The notes: generated by a model from the sequence alone, not told the origin. A DNA stretch of 64,000 bases from DATARH01 sp963847345 (GCA_963847345.1 CAWJZU010000020.1:310001-374000), one strand, 5' to 3'; shown: positions 42,767 through 54,772, counted from the first letter of the stretch. Numbers and translations are program-made.

Positions 42767-43779
42767 TTACCCGCCGGTTCCCGGCACTCTCGATTGCGTC
42801 GCGCGAACCATTTCCCGGATCAAGGCAATGACCTGTTCGGGCGCGTTGTGGTGGATCATATGCCCGGTTCGCGGCAGCGTTCGCAGTGTGCTGCGCGCCA
42901 CGGCCTGGTATAGGCGCGCCGATTGGCGCTCGAAATTGACGATCCGGTCTCCCGGTCCCCCGACAATCGCGGTCGGCGGCCGCAAGTCGCGATATCTCCC
43001 GCCCAAGGCGGCCGCCCCCGGGATCAGCAGCGCCGCCTCGGCGGCGGCGGATCGCAGATGCCAGGGGCGGAAGATCAGCTCGCTCGGAACCCCTTCCGCG
43101 AAGGATTGCGTCACCGGCGCCGGCGCGAACAGCAGTTTGTAGAGCAGCGGTTTCGATAACCGGCCGAGCCAGGGCGACACCGCATAGCGCAGGATGTCGC
43201 CGACGACTGGCACCGCCGGCCAGAATCCCAGCAACACATCGAGCCGAAGCGTCGGGAAATAATAGCCCGCCAGCAGCACCAGCCCGGCAGTCGCGTCCGG
43301 GTCGCTCAGCGCCATTTCGAGCGCGACCATCGTGCCCCACGAATGCCCGACGATGACCGGCCGCTGTATCCGCAGCGTATCGAGCGCGTCGCGCAACAGC
43401 GCGGCCTGCGCCGCCGGTGTCCAAATCCGGCCGCGCGGCCGCTCGCTGTAGCCGAATCCGGGCCGATCGAACACGATGACGCGGTGATCGGCGGCCAGCG
43501 GGTCGATGATCCCGCTGGCGGTCATTTCATTCGTCAACGCTCCGAGCCCGTGCAGCAGCACGATCGGCGGCCCGCTGCCGCGCTCCAGATAATGTAGGCG
43601 CACGCCGTCGATCGTGATGAAACGGCCCTGCGGCGGATTGCGGCGCTCGGCCCGCTTGGCGAGCGCGTAATTGACCGCCGCCGAGGCCGCCAGCGCCAGC
43701 AGTACTGTCGCTGCGCTTCGTCCGTACGTGTCCAGAGCCCGCCCGCCCGCAGACCGCTTGTCCGGAGGGAACACCGGCA

Positions 43780-43780
<1 letters not shown>
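42767..43780 (-). CDS. Alpha/beta hydrolase
   Basis: A 337-residue alpha/beta-hydrolase-fold protein with an N-terminal hydrophobic anchor (about 22-40). The oxyanion HGLGALTNEM, the nucleophile elbow GHSWGT (Ser in VGHSWGTMVALEMA), an acid in GGPGDRIV and the C-terminal His in TGHMIHH complete the triad. The fold is generic and the substrate is unknown. The ATG at 43780 overlaps the stop of the GlgX gene, so translation is coupled. Confidence 0.88.
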
Positions 43781-46002
<2,222 letters not shown>

Positions 46003-46107
46003 TTCTCGGCTCCGGCTTCGGTTCGATTGGAGGGCGTCGCGCCGCCGCCGAGGGAATACCCGCGGTTTCGGATCGACCCGCTACAAACGTTCATGTTGTC
46101 CAACAGT

Positions 46108-47280
46108 TCAAGCGAGCCCGAGCCGTTGGCTGGCGATGCGGGCGCCGTCCGCCATCGCCTTCAGCTTGGCCCAGACGACGTCCTCGGTGACCCGTCCCAT
46201 GCCGGCCGAGGTATCGAAGCCGCAATCGGTGCCGGCCATCACGCGATGCGGGTCGCCGACCGCGCGCGCGACATTTTCGAGCCGGTCGGCGACGACCTCG
46301 GGATGCTCGACAAACCCGGTCAAATCGTCGATAACACCGGCGACGATGATCTGGTCGTCGGCCAGCGGGAATTTCCCCAAGACGCGCCATTCGTGCTGGT
46401 GCCGCGGGTTCGCAAACGGCAGCACAAAACCGCCGACATTGGCCTTTTCCAGCAGCGGCAGGATTTCTTCGAGCGGCACATCGCAATCGTGCGGCCCCTC
46501 GTAATTGCCCCAGCAGACATGCAGCCTGACACGGTCGCGCGGAATATTGGCGATGGCGCGGTTGATCGTCTCGACGACGCGCTCGACAAAGCCAAGGAAA
46601 TCCGCCAGCGGCCGCTCGTTGTATGACAAATGCCGTTCGAGCGCGAGATCGGGGCAGTCGAGCTGCAACAGAAACCCATTCGCGACGATCCTCTCGTATT
46701 CGATCCTGAGCGCGGCGGCCAGCGCCGCGAGATAGGCCTCCTCGGTGTCGTAGAATTCGTTCTTCATCGCGGCCGCGACGATGCCGGGCGACGGCGCGGT
46801 CATGAACGGCTCGACAAACCCGCCCGGGCGTTCGTCGAGTGCGGCGCGGAAATCGGCGCACTCGGCGTTCAGCTCGCTGTCATCGACATAGCGCACCTCG
46901 CCGATTGCGCGCGGCGGCTCGTAATTGCCGACCGCTTCGCGCGCCGCCAGCATCCGCGCCATCTGCTCCTTGAGGATCGGATAGCGCTCGACGTCGCCGC
47001 GCGGCCAGCGCTTCCAACTGCCGCCGAACCCGCTCATGCGATGGCGGACGTAGAGAAAGAACGCCTCGCGCTGCTGCTCGCCGTTGTTGCCGATATCGAC
47101 CCCGGCTTCGATCTGCTTATCGACGACATGGCGCAGCGCCGCCTTGCCCAGCCTTTCCAGTTCGGCCGGATCGACCGGCTCGCCGCGGGTCCGCCGCACA
47201 TAGAGCCGAGTCAACTCCGGCGGACGCGGCAGGCTGCCGGTATGGGTCGTCAGGATCCGTTCGTCGCTGCGCTGCATCAT
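46108..47280 (-). CDS. Cobalamin-independent methionine synthase-like protein (MetE C-terminal domain)
   Basis: A 390-residue single-domain MetE relative of the YxjG/YxjH type. ILTTHTGSLPRP at the start, RLHVCWGNYEGPHDCD with His and Cys zinc ligands, and the C-terminal AGTDCGFDTS Cys match the zinc/homocysteine site. The N-terminal folate-binding half of full MetE is absent, so the methyl donor is unknown. Relatives act on S-methylated or organosulfur compounds or need a corrinoid protein. ATG 47280 follows GGGAGGAGC, with a second ATG next to it. It lies 40 bp after the MaoC gene. Confidence 0.85.
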   Translation of the reverse strand: MMQRSDERILTTHTGSLPRPPELTRLYVRRTRGEPVDPAELERLGKAALRHVVDKQIEAGVDIGNNGEQQREAFFLYVRHRMSGFGGSWKRWPRGDVERYPILKEQMARMLAAREAVGNYEPPRAIGEVRYVDDSELNAECADFRAALDERPGGFVEPFMTAPSPGIVAAAMKNEFYDTEEAYLAALAAALRIEYERIVANGFLLQLDCPDLALERHLSYNERPLADFLGFVERVVETINRAIANIPRDRVRLHVCWGNYEGPHDCDVPLEEILPLLEKANVGGFVLPFANPRHQHEWRVLGKFPLADDQIIVAGVIDDLTGFVEHPEVVADRLENVARAVGDPHRVMAGTDCGFDTSAGMGRVTEDVVWAKLKAMADGARIASQRLGLA

Positions 47281-47320
47281 GCTCCTCCCGAAAGACGCCC
47301 GTTCTATCGATCGGGCGGCG

Positions 47321-47869
47321 TCATCGCCCATCGCGTCGAGCGAGATCTTCGCTCGCGGCGCGCAATTCCGGTTCGGGCCGGCGGCGCACCAGGCTGATCG
47401 GCCGCAGGCTCATCACCACCGCGCCGGTCTGGTTCAGCACCTCGACCTGGCTGCGCACGACGCCCTGCTCCGGGTTCTTGCGCGACGGGCGCGTTTCCAG
47501 AATCGTGACGCGTAGGCTCAGCACATCGCCCGGGCGCACCGGCAGGTGCCAGCGCAATTCGTCGAGGCCGGGCGAGGCGAGGCTCGACGCGGGCGACAGG
47601 AAATTGTCGGCGAACAGCCGCATCATCATCGCCCCGGTGTGCCAGCCGCTCGCGATCAGCCCGCCAAACCGGCCGCCCGCTGCGGCATCGGGGTCGGTGT
47701 GCATCGGCTGCGGATCATAGCGGCGCGCGAATTCTGTGATCTCGCTCGAGGTCACCTCGATCGCGCCTGCGGTATGAACGGCTCCGGGGACATAATCCTC
47801 GAAATAGCGTGCATCGAGAGGGCGCGAGTCGCTGGCCGCTCGAACGTCGGCATGCCGCTCCTGCTTCAT
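47321..47869 (-). CDS. MaoC family dehydratase
   Basis: A 182-residue single hot-dog-fold hydratase. The catalytic motif is YDPQPMHTDPDAA, with Asp52 and His57 in the expected places, then FGGLIASGWHTGAMMMRL. Such enzymes hydrate 2-enoyl-CoA. The ATG at 47869 overlaps the stop of the phosphoesterase gene (ATGA), so the two are translationally coupled. It stands between a phosphoesterase and a MetE-like gene, which does not define a pathway. Confidence 0.88.
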   Translation of the reverse strand: MKQERHADVRAASDSRPLDARYFEDYVPGAVHTAGAIEVTSSEITEFARRYDPQPMHTDPDAAAGGRFGGLIASGWHTGAMMMRLFADNFLSPASSLASPGLDELRWHLPVRPGDVLSLRVTILETRPSRKNPEQGVVRSQVEVLNQTGAVVMSLRPISLVRRRPEPELRAASEDLARRDGR

Positions 47870-48459
47870 GTCGCGTCCCGCTGTAGATCCGGAAAATCCA
47901 ACAGCGTTACTTCCTCGCTCACCGTGTCGAGAACGGCGCAGCTCAACTGCCCGCCATTGCGCGGGTCGCGCGCGTCGCCGGCTGAACCGGGATTGATCAC
48001 CAGCACCCGCCCGATCCGCTCGACAAGCTGCTGGTGCGTGTGACCGTAAAGCACGAAATCGGCCTCTGCCTCGGCGAAACCGGCGAGCAGCGAACTGCCA
48101 GGATGAACATAGGCGCCGCGCGGCTCCCACGGCGTCGAGTGGACGAGCAGCAGGCGCTTCTTGCCGAGCGTCAGCGCGCGCCGGTGCGGCTGTGCGGCCA
48201 GCCAGGCCGCCAGCTCCGGGTCGTTGCCGTTACGGGCGCGGGCGCGCGCGCCCTGCGGGCCGAAAAAGTATTCCTCGTGGTTGCCGACGATCACCTGCGC
48301 GCCGCGCCGCCGCAGCAGCGCGACGACCTCGTTCGAGAAGCGGTATTCGTAAATGCTGTCTCCGAGACAGATCAGCTCGTCGACATCGCCCATCATCGCA
48401 AGAGCCTGAGACAATCCGCGCGCATTGCAGTGAATGTCGGAGACGACGCCTACTTTCAT
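47866..48459 (-). CDS. Metallophosphoesterase (YfcE/MJ0936-like)
   Basis: A 197-residue calcineurin-fold phosphodiesterase. Metal ligands are visible: SDIH (Asp8, His10), LGDS (Asp34), GNHEE (Asn60, His61), VHSTPW and the terminal YGHTH. The small size and motif spacing fit the YfcE/MJ0936 group, whose members hydrolyse phosphodiesters of uncertain natural identity. ATG at 48459. It is the first gene of a coupled minus-strand run and divergent from the PBP gene, with a 218-bp spacer between them. Confidence 0.88.
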   Translation of the reverse strand: MKVGVVSDIHCNARGLSQALAMMGDVDELICLGDSIYEYRFSNEVVALLRRRGAQVIVGNHEEYFFGPQGARARARNGNDPELAAWLAAQPHRRALTLGKKRLLLVHSTPWEPRGAYVHPGSSLLAGFAEAEADFVLYGHTHQQLVERIGRVLVINPGSAGDARDPRNGGQLSCAVLDTVSEEVTLLDFPDLQRDAT

Positions 48460-48677
48460 CGCAGAACTGTCGGCCTTGCTGTCTCGATTTGTTCAAATGG
48501 TTTGATCTGGATCATCGCCTGAACTTTGGATTGCGAAATAATCGCCGCGCGCGGACGCAGGATCGCTTTCCAAGTCCGGAGCGTTCGTGGCGGGGGGCGC
48601 ATCTCGATCCGCGATATTCAGCCCCAGGTAAAACCGCGGCACCTCTCGCATATGTGACGCAGGAAAGAGCGGCAGGC
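48460..48677. other. Divergent promoter region between phosphoesterase and PBP genes
   Basis: No gene or clear consensus promoter is seen. The plus-strand open frame that precedes the PBP start reads through here but overlaps the phosphoesterase antisense and has no family likeness. Confidence 0.5.
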
Positions 48678-51600
48678 ATGGCCATGGTCGACACCGTATG
48701 GGGACGGCTCACCCGATGCAATCCGCCTGACGACGGTTCGCCGGTGGCCAACTCACCGGGTTTCGTCCCGACCGAGGACGACGCGGAGACGCCGAAGCGA
48801 TCGCGGCGGCCTCGCCTGCTCTTCGTCATCGCCGGGCTGCGCTGGCTCACCGCGGCGGCGGTCTTCGCACTGATCGCGTGGGCGGCAATGTGGGAGATGG
48901 GCACCTCGCATTACCAAGCCATGCTGTTTTCTCGCCTGGCGCACAAGATGACATTTGGCGTCGCGCCCGGTGCGAGCGAGGCGATCCGGTTTCCCAAGGG
49001 CGGCCCCTATGACGAGCGGCTCGGCTATGTCGGCCTCCCCGGTTTTATCGCGTCGCTGACCAGGCACGGGTTCAAGGTGGACAATCAGGCGCGCTGGTCG
49101 CCTGCTCTTGTCGAGGCCGCCGACCATAAGCTGTTCCCGATCTATCGCGAAAAGGATCAAGCGGGGCTGCGCATCGTCGACCGCACCGGCGGCGAAATTT
49201 ATTGCGCGCGCTTTCCCGAGCGCGTCTTTCCCGATTTCGCGAGCGTTCCGAGCCTTGTCGTCAACACGCTCCTGTTTGTCGAGGATCGCTACGTGCTCGA
49301 CCGGGAAAACCCGGAGCGCAACCCGGCGATCGAATGGAAGCGCTTCGCGCTGGCCGCCGCGGGGCAGGTCGCGGGGCTTATCGTTTCCGACGCGGATGCC
49401 GGCGGCGCCAGCACGCTTGCCACTCAACTTGAAAAATACCGGCACTCGGCGGGCGGTCGTACCGGCGGCGCCCTGGACAAAATACGGCAGATGCTGACGG
49501 CGTCGCTCCGCGCCTACTATGACGGGCCGGACACGCTCAAACGGCGGGAAGAGATCGTCACGACCTACCTGAACTCGACCCCGCTGGCCTCGATGCCGGG
49601 CTATGGCGAGGTCATCGGATTGCCCGACGCGCTGCGAATTTGGTTCGGCACCGATCTCGGCGACGCCACGAAGATCCTGAACGAGACGCCGCGGACCGCC
49701 GCCGAACTTGCGCGCCAAGGCGAGATCTATCGCCAGATTCTGGCGTTCATCGTCTCGGGCCGGCGGCCGAGCTACTACCTGCTCGATGACCGGGCCGCGC
49801 TCGACGTGCTGATCGACAACCACCTGTACGCGCTGGCCAATGCCGGAGTCATCAGCCCGTCGCTACGCGACGCCGCGCTGAACGCCGACCTGCACTTCCG
49901 CTCCGAGCCGCCGGAGACCACGGCCGCCGTCTCCTACATTCAGCGCAAATCGACCGAGGAGGTGCGCAACCGGCTGGTCGGCCTGCTGCGTCTTCCCGAT
50001 CTGTATGCGCTCGACCGCCTCGACCTGAGCGTCGAGACATCGATCGACACCGATACGCAGACCCGGGTCGCCAACGTGATGGAGCGGCTGTCGGATCCGT
50101 CTTTCCTGCGCAGCGCGGGCATGTACGGCCGTGGCCTGCTGAACGGTGCCGACCCGTCGAAAATCGCCTGGAGCTTCGTGCTGTATGAACGCGGCGACAG
50201 TAACCGCAACCATTTGCGCGTGCACGCGGACAGCCTCAACCGGCCGTTCGACATCAACTCGGGGTCGAAATTGCAGCTCGGCTCGACGGCCAAACTGCGC
50301 ACGCTCGCCACCTATCTGGAAATCATCGCCAAGCTCCATCAGCAGCTTGCGGATGTCCCGGCGCGCGACTTGTCGCGTCTCGCCGCCTCGGCCGACGACG
50401 CGCTGAGCGGTTGGGCTGCCTCCTATCTGGCGCGCGCCGGCGACCGCAGCCTGCAGCCGATGCTCGAAGCCGCGCTGCAGCGGCGCTACTCTGCCGCGCC
50501 GGAGGAATTCTTCACCGGCGGCGGATCGCATGTCTTCGAGAACTTCGCGCGCTGGGAAGACCACACCAACCCGACCGTCATCGAGGCTTTCGAGCAGTCC
50601 GTGAACCTTGCTTTCATCCGTCTGCTGCGCGACGTGCTGAACTATTACAATGCCGAGAACGGGATCGAGGTTAAACGTCTGCTCGCCGATCCCGACAACC
50701 CGCGGCGCGAGGAATACCTTCAGCGTTTCGTCGAAGCGGACAGCCGCCGCTTTCTGTATCGCTACTATCGCGACTACAGCGGCCTCGGCGGCGACGATGC
50801 GGTCGAGGTCCTCGCCGGCCGCGTGGCGGCGGCGCCGCGCAAGCTGGCGGCGGCCTATATGACCCTCTATCCGCACGCGCGGATCGCCGACCTCTACAAA
50901 TTTCTCGCCGCGCACTTGCCGCAGACGCATTTCACCGAAGAGCAGCTTTGGGACCTCTACCTCAGCTATTCCCCGAACGGGATGTCGCTGTCCGATCGCG
51001 GCTATGTCGCCGGCGTGCATCCGCTCGAATTGTGGCTGGTGCGCTACCTGCAAGACCATCCGGAAGCGTCGTGGGACGCGGTGCTTGAAGCCAGCGCGCC
51101 GGTCCGGCGGGAGGCCTACGGCTGGCTGCTCAACGGCGGCACCCGGGCGCAGAACACCCGCATCCGCATCATCCTCGAACAGGACGCCTTCGAACGGCTC
51201 TACGAGAACTGGCGCTCGGTCGGATTTCCGTTCGGCCAGCTCGTGCCCTCGCTCGGCACCGCGATCGGCTCGTCCGGCGACCGGCCGGCGGCCTTGGCCG
51301 AGCTGATGGGCATTATCGTCAATGGCGGCATGCGCCTGCCGACCGCGTCGATCGAGCGGCTGCGGTTCGCCGCGGACACGCCGTACGAGACCGATCTCGG
51401 ACCGATCGTCGAACCTCAGCGCGTGATGCCGGCGGAGGTCGCTCAGACGCTGCAGCGCGCGCTGACGGCGGTCGTCGCCGATGGAACGGCGCGCCGGATC
51501 AACGGGGTCTTCGCCGGCGCCGACGGACGTCCCCTCAACGTCGGGGGCAAGACCGGAACCGGCGACAACCGTTTCGAGCGGCACTCGTCGAGCGGCGTGC

Positions 51601-51857
51601 TGATCTCGTCGAAGGCGGTCAACCGCACCGCCACCTTCGTCTTCTACATTGGCGACCGGTTTTTCGGCACGGTGACGGCCTATGTGGACGGCGAGGAGGC
51701 GGACAAATACGACTTCACCAGCGCCGTCGCCGTCCAGCTGCTGAAGGTGCTCGAACCGGAGTTGCGGCCGCTGATCAAGGGCAAGGAACCGGTGCAGCAG
51801 GCGCTGCTTGGTTCCTCACAGACTCCCACCGCTCCGAAGAAGGGGGCTGGCCGCTAG
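48678..51857 (+). CDS. Divergent class A penicillin-binding protein (GT51 plus transpeptidase)
   Basis: A 1059-residue bifunctional peptidoglycan synthase-like protein. One membrane helix (about 47-72) is followed by a glycosyltransferase-51 domain with the catalytic Glu202 in VEDRYVLDREN, where the usual EDRxFxxHxG is altered, and GGASTLATQLEK (242-253). The transpeptidase domain has the S-x-x-K tetrad at Ser536-Lys539 (GSTAKL), S-x-N at Ser641 (QSVN) and KTGTG at Lys958. About 300 residues between SxN and KTG exceed the usual spacing and form an insert. Both active sites look usable, but the enzyme belongs to a poorly described branch. ATG at 48678 follows GGCAGG; an in-frame ATG at 48684 is possible. 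Confidence 0.82.
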   Translation: MAMVDTVWGRLTRCNPPDDGSPVANSPGFVPTEDDAETPKRSRRPRLLFVIAGLRWLTAAAVFALIAWAAMWEMGTSHYQAMLFSRLAHKMTFGVAPGASEAIRFPKGGPYDERLGYVGLPGFIASLTRHGFKVDNQARWSPALVEAADHKLFPIYREKDQAGLRIVDRTGGEIYCARFPERVFPDFASVPSLVVNTLLFVEDRYVLDRENPERNPAIEWKRFALAAAGQVAGLIVSDADAGGASTLATQLEKYRHSAGGRTGGALDKIRQMLTASLRAYYDGPDTLKRREEIVTTYLNSTPLASMPGYGEVIGLPDALRIWFGTDLGDATKILNETPRTAAELARQGEIYRQILAFIVSGRRPSYYLLDDRAALDVLIDNHLYALANAGVISPSLRDAALNADLHFRSEPPETTAAVSYIQRKSTEEVRNRLVGLLRLPDLYALDRLDLSVETSIDTDTQTRVANVMERLSDPSFLRSAGMYGRGLLNGADPSKIAWSFVLYERGDSNRNHLRVHADSLNRPFDINSGSKLQLGSTAKLRTLATYLEIIAKLHQQLADVPARDLSRLAASADDALSGWAASYLARAGDRSLQPMLEAALQRRYSAAPEEFFTGGGSHVFENFARWEDHTNPTVIEAFEQSVNLAFIRLLRDVLNYYNAENGIEVKRLLADPDNPRREEYLQRFVEADSRRFLYRYYRDYSGLGGDDAVEVLAGRVAAAPRKLAAAYMTLYPHARIADLYKFLAAHLPQTHFTEEQLWDLYLSYSPNGMSLSDRGYVAGVHPLELWLVRYLQDHPEASWDAVLEASAPVRREAYGWLLNGGTRAQNTRIRIILEQDAFERLYENWRSVGFPFGQLVPSLGTAIGSSGDRPAALAELMGIIVNGGMRLPTASIERLRFAADTPYETDLGPIVEPQRVMPAEVAQTLQRALTAVVADGTARRINGVFAGADGRPLNVGGKTGTGDNRFERHSSSGVLISSKAVNRTATFVFYIGDRFFGTVTAYVDGEEADKYDFTSAVAVQLLKVLEPELRPLIKGKEPVQQALLGSSQTPTAPKKGAGR

Positions 51858-51913
51858 GATCGAGCCGCCGCGGCGGGGTGGACCGTGCAGTTCGCGCCGC
51901 TGCTTCGTCGTGG

Positions 51914-52666
51914 TTACCGGAAGCCCGCCAACCGCCGCGAGGACGGAGCGGGAAGCCCGGCAATCTCGGCCACCAGCTTGCGGGTGATCGCGTCGGCGAA
52001 GCTGTGGAAATCCTCGACCGTGATCAGAAACGCGCCGGGCCCGCCGATCACGTTGTCCTGATAATATTTCGGCAGCCCGCCCGGCGGCTGGGTGTGGAAC
52101 GCGTAGCCCGGGCTGCTGCGGGAATTGACGATCGCCAGCCCGTTGATCGTAACCCCGGCCGCCACCGCCTCGTCGCGCGCCTCGGTGACCGCGCGTCCCG
52201 AATTGCTTGTGCCGTCGCCGGAAACGTCGATGACGCGCCGTTCCGCATCGGCGGGGGATGCCTGCAGCCGCTGGACAGCGAAATCGATCCCCGCGCCGAT
52301 CGCGGTCCGACCGACAAACGAGCGCGGCGCCGAAATGATCGTCGAGGCGATCGCCGCCGCCGCTTCCCCGTCGCGCACGACGGTCCAGTCGAGGACGACA
52401 TTCTGCTCGCCGGCGCCGGACCATTCGACAAAGGTGACCGCGATCGCATGATGCTTTCCGCCGATGATCGCGCTCAGCACCTCCGGGTCGGTAATCGCAT
52501 TGGCGTAACCCTTGCGCTGCAGATTGAACTCTTCGTCGTCGATGCTGCGCGAGACATCGGCGGCGAGCACGAGCAGCAAATCGACCGTTTCGCCGCGCGC
52601 GCCGCTCTCGACACCGGCGATCGCAGCCATGCAGACCAGCGCCGCGGCAATGATCCTGCGTCTCAT
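51914..52666 (-). CDS. DUF1194 domain-containing protein (VWA-like, exported)
   Basis: A 250-residue protein with a signal peptide (about 1-25) and a von-Willebrand-A-like fold. The metal-site motif DVSRS gives Asp37, Ser39 and Ser41, followed by SFVGRTAIGAGIDFA and VIDVSGDGTSNSG. DUF1194 is common in alphaproteobacteria, and its role is not known. It is convergent with the PBP gene and divergent from YjbQ. ATG at 52666 follows a GGAGAGGTGG ribosome site. Confidence 0.88.
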   Translation of the reverse strand: MRRRIIAAALVCMAAIAGVESGARGETVDLLLVLAADVSRSIDDEEFNLQRKGYANAITDPEVLSAIIGGKHHAIAVTFVEWSGAGEQNVVLDWTVVRDGEAAAAIASTIISAPRSFVGRTAIGAGIDFAVQRLQASPADAERRVIDVSGDGTSNSGRAVTEARDEAVAAGVTINGLAIVNSRSSPGYAFHTQPPGGLPKYYQDNVIGGPGAFLITVEDFHSFADAITRKLVAEIAGLPAPSSRRLAGFR

Positions 52667-52780
52667 GCGACCACCTCTCCGGTTCCCAGCTTGAGCCGCG
52701 ACGCTGTCTCCCGAAAGGCGCTACGCCGCGGCTTTGCGACGTTATAACGCATGCGGGCCGGTAACACAGGAGGGCGTGCG

Positions 52781-53200
52781 ATGCGGATCGCGCAGGATCG
52801 GCTGACATTTGAAACGGCGCCGCGCGAAATCAAGGAAATCACGCGCGAATTGGCCGAGTGGACAGCGCGTCAGGGCATGTCCTGCGGGCTGTTGAACGTG
52901 TTCATCCGGCACACCTCGGCCTCGCTGCTGATCCAGGAGAACTATTCGCCAGACGTCCGCCATGACCTGGACGCCTTCCTTGGCCGCCTCGCACCCGAGG
53001 ACCCGTCGCATTATCGCCACAACGACGAGGGGCCGGACGACATGCCGGCGCATCTGAAGGCGGTGGTGACCGAGGTAACGCTGACCATCCCGGTCATCGA
53101 CGCGCAATTGCAACTGGGGACGTGGCAAGGTGTCTTCCTGCTGGAGCACCGCGCCCGGCCGCACCGCCGCGAGCTGATCGTGACCCTGATCGGCGAATAG
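52781..53200 (+). CDS. YjbQ family protein (UPF0047, thiamine-phosphate synthase-like)
   Basis: A 139-residue protein with the full UPF0047 pattern: GLLNVFIRHTSASLLIQEN, the YRHNDEGPDDMPAHLK metal/substrate site with conserved His and Asp, and LGTWQGVFLLEHRARPHRR. YjbQ of E. coli has a secondary thiamine-phosphate synthase activity; the physiological role is uncertain. ATG at 52781 is preceded by GGAGGGCG; the longer frame from 52751 is not needed. Confidence 0.9.
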   Translation: MRIAQDRLTFETAPREIKEITRELAEWTARQGMSCGLLNVFIRHTSASLLIQENYSPDVRHDLDAFLGRLAPEDPSHYRHNDEGPDDMPAHLKAVVTEVTLTIPVIDAQLQLGTWQGVFLLEHRARPHRRELIVTLIGE

Positions 53201-53292
53201 CCGTGGCGGTCCGCGCCCGGAATGTTTTGACGGGTCCGCGAGGCTCCGCTATTCGGAGACGAAGCCGAAGGAATGGGACTCGTCCGCGCGGT

Positions 53293-53487
53293 CAAATTGC
53301 CGCCAACGTTGTTTCCGAACAGGTCGCAACGAAGCAGGATCAGGCCAATGTCCGCGACGAGAACGAGGCGCTGCGGGCAGAGATGCGAGCCGAATTCGAT
53401 GCTGTCGTTCGGCGAATGACGATCCGCTTCGGCGCCATGCTAGTCATCTTTACCGGCGTTCTCTCGGCCGTGAAGTTCTTCGCCTGA
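53293..53487 (+). pseudogene. C-terminal remnant of a DUF1640-like coiled-coil membrane protein
   Basis: The frame ending at 53487 gives VVSEQVATKQDQANVRDENE, then LRAEMRAEFDAVVRRMTIRF and a terminal hydrophobic segment (GAMLVIFTGVLSAVKFFA). This is the C-terminal coiled coil and membrane anchor of DUF1640 (CCDC90-like) proteins. No in-frame start with the N-terminal domain is present, so only a fragment remains. It sits between YjbQ and the enolase-superfamily genes. Confidence 0.5.
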
Positions 53488-53522
53488 ACCGCCTCCGACA
53501 ATTCGAACCTCATGGTGACGCG

Positions 53523-54623
53523 ATGAAGATTACCGGGACCAAGACGCAGATCGTCGAATTGCCGGCCGACGAGCCGCTCGCCGGGGCGGCGGAAAACCCA
53601 AACGGCAAGCGCCCGATCGTAACCTTGCGCGTCCAGACCGACGCCGGGGCCGAGGGGATCGGCGTCGCCTATTTCGGCGGCGCGCTGACCCGCACGCTGG
53701 CGCATGCGATCGACGAACTCGGGGCGCTCGTCACCGGCGACGACCCGGTGCTCGTCGAGGCGGTGCATCAGAAGCTGAAAAACGCCGCGGGCGGCTCGGC
53801 CGGGCCGGGCGGCATCTACCACCTCGCTCTGTCGGCCATCGACATGGCACTGTGGGACATCCGCGCCAAATCGGTGGACCTGCCGCTGTGGAAACTGCTC
53901 GGCGGCGCGCGCGAGCGGGTGCCGACCTATGCCTCGGGCGCGCTGATGCGCGGCCTCACGCTCGATCGGGTCGTCAAGGCGGCCGAAACGCTCAAGAACA
54001 AGGGCTGGCGCGAGATGAAGACGCAGCTCGCGCTGCCCGGCGAAACGACCCCGGCCATCGAGGTCGAGCGCATGGTCAAGATCCGCGAGGCGATCGGCCC
54101 CGACATCAAGCTGATGTGCGATATCAACCAGCGCTGGCGGCCGGAACAGGCGATCGACATCGGCCGCCGTGTCGAGCATGCCGGGGTCGGGCTGTTCTGG
54201 CTCGAAGACGTCACCACGGCCGACGATTTCCCTGGCCTCGCGCGCATCAGCGACGCGCTTTCCACCCCCGTGGCGGGCGGCGAATATGTCTGGGGCATCG
54301 TTCCGTTCCGCCACATGATGGAACAGCGCTCGGTCGATGTCCCGATGATCGACCTGGTGCGGGTCGGCGGTATCACGCAATGGCTGAAAGTCGCCGGCAT
54401 GGCGGAAGCCTTCAACTTGCCGGTCGTCAGCCACCTGATCCCGGAAGTCCACGTCCACCTGATCGGCGCGATCCCCAACGGCCTGACCGTCGAGTACATG
54501 CCGTGGCTGGTGCCGCTGTTCAAACAGGTGCCGGAACAGCAGAACGGCGAACTCGCGATGCCGACCGCGCCCGGCCTCGGCCTCGAATTCGACCAGCCCA
54601 CGCTCGACCGCTACAAGGCGTAA
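53523..54623 (+). CDS. Mandelate racemase/muconate lactonizing enzyme family protein, copy 1
   Basis: A 366-residue enolase-superfamily enzyme. The N-terminal capping domain holds LWDIRAKSVDLPLWKLLGG. The barrel has Lys166 (EMKTQ), metal ligands Asp200 (CDINQRW), Glu228 (LEDVTT) and Glu254 (GGEY), and His304 (VSHLIPE). This set fits MR/MLE enzymes that abstract a proton alpha to a carboxylate. The substrate is not predictable, perhaps a sugar acid. It is the first of three tandem paralogues; copy 2 begins 178 bp later, past an inverted repeat pair. Confidence 0.9.
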   Translation: MKITGTKTQIVELPADEPLAGAAENPNGKRPIVTLRVQTDAGAEGIGVAYFGGALTRTLAHAIDELGALVTGDDPVLVEAVHQKLKNAAGGSAGPGGIYHLALSAIDMALWDIRAKSVDLPLWKLLGGARERVPTYASGALMRGLTLDRVVKAAETLKNKGWREMKTQLALPGETTPAIEVERMVKIREAIGPDIKLMCDINQRWRPEQAIDIGRRVEHAGVGLFWLEDVTTADDFPGLARISDALSTPVAGGEYVWGIVPFRHMMEQRSVDVPMIDLVRVGGITQWLKVAGMAEAFNLPVVSHLIPEVHVHLIGAIPNGLTVEYMPWLVPLFKQVPEQQNGELAMPTAPGLGLEFDQPTLDRYKA

Positions 54624-54644
54624 GGCGTCGGATTGCGGTGTGCC

Positions 54645-54772
54645 GTCCTTCGAGACGAGTGCTTCGCCCTCTCCTCAGGATGCCGCTCTTTCCTAGCGAT
54701 AAACTGGTTCTTACCGATAAACTGACATCCGTCATGCAGAGGAGCGCCCGAAGGGCGCGTCTCGAAGCATGC
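54645..54772. repeat. Inverted pair of a 39-bp intergenic element
   Basis: 54645-54683 (CTTCGAGACG...CTCCTCAGGATG) and 54729-54770 (CATGCAGAGGAGCGCCCGAA, ending in CGTCTCGAAGCATG) are the same element in opposite orientation, a type frequent between rhizobial genes. Between them the decamer CGATAAACTG is directly repeated (54697-54706 and 54715-54724). Transcripts would fold strongly here, separating copy 1 from copies 2 and 3. Confidence 0.65.
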
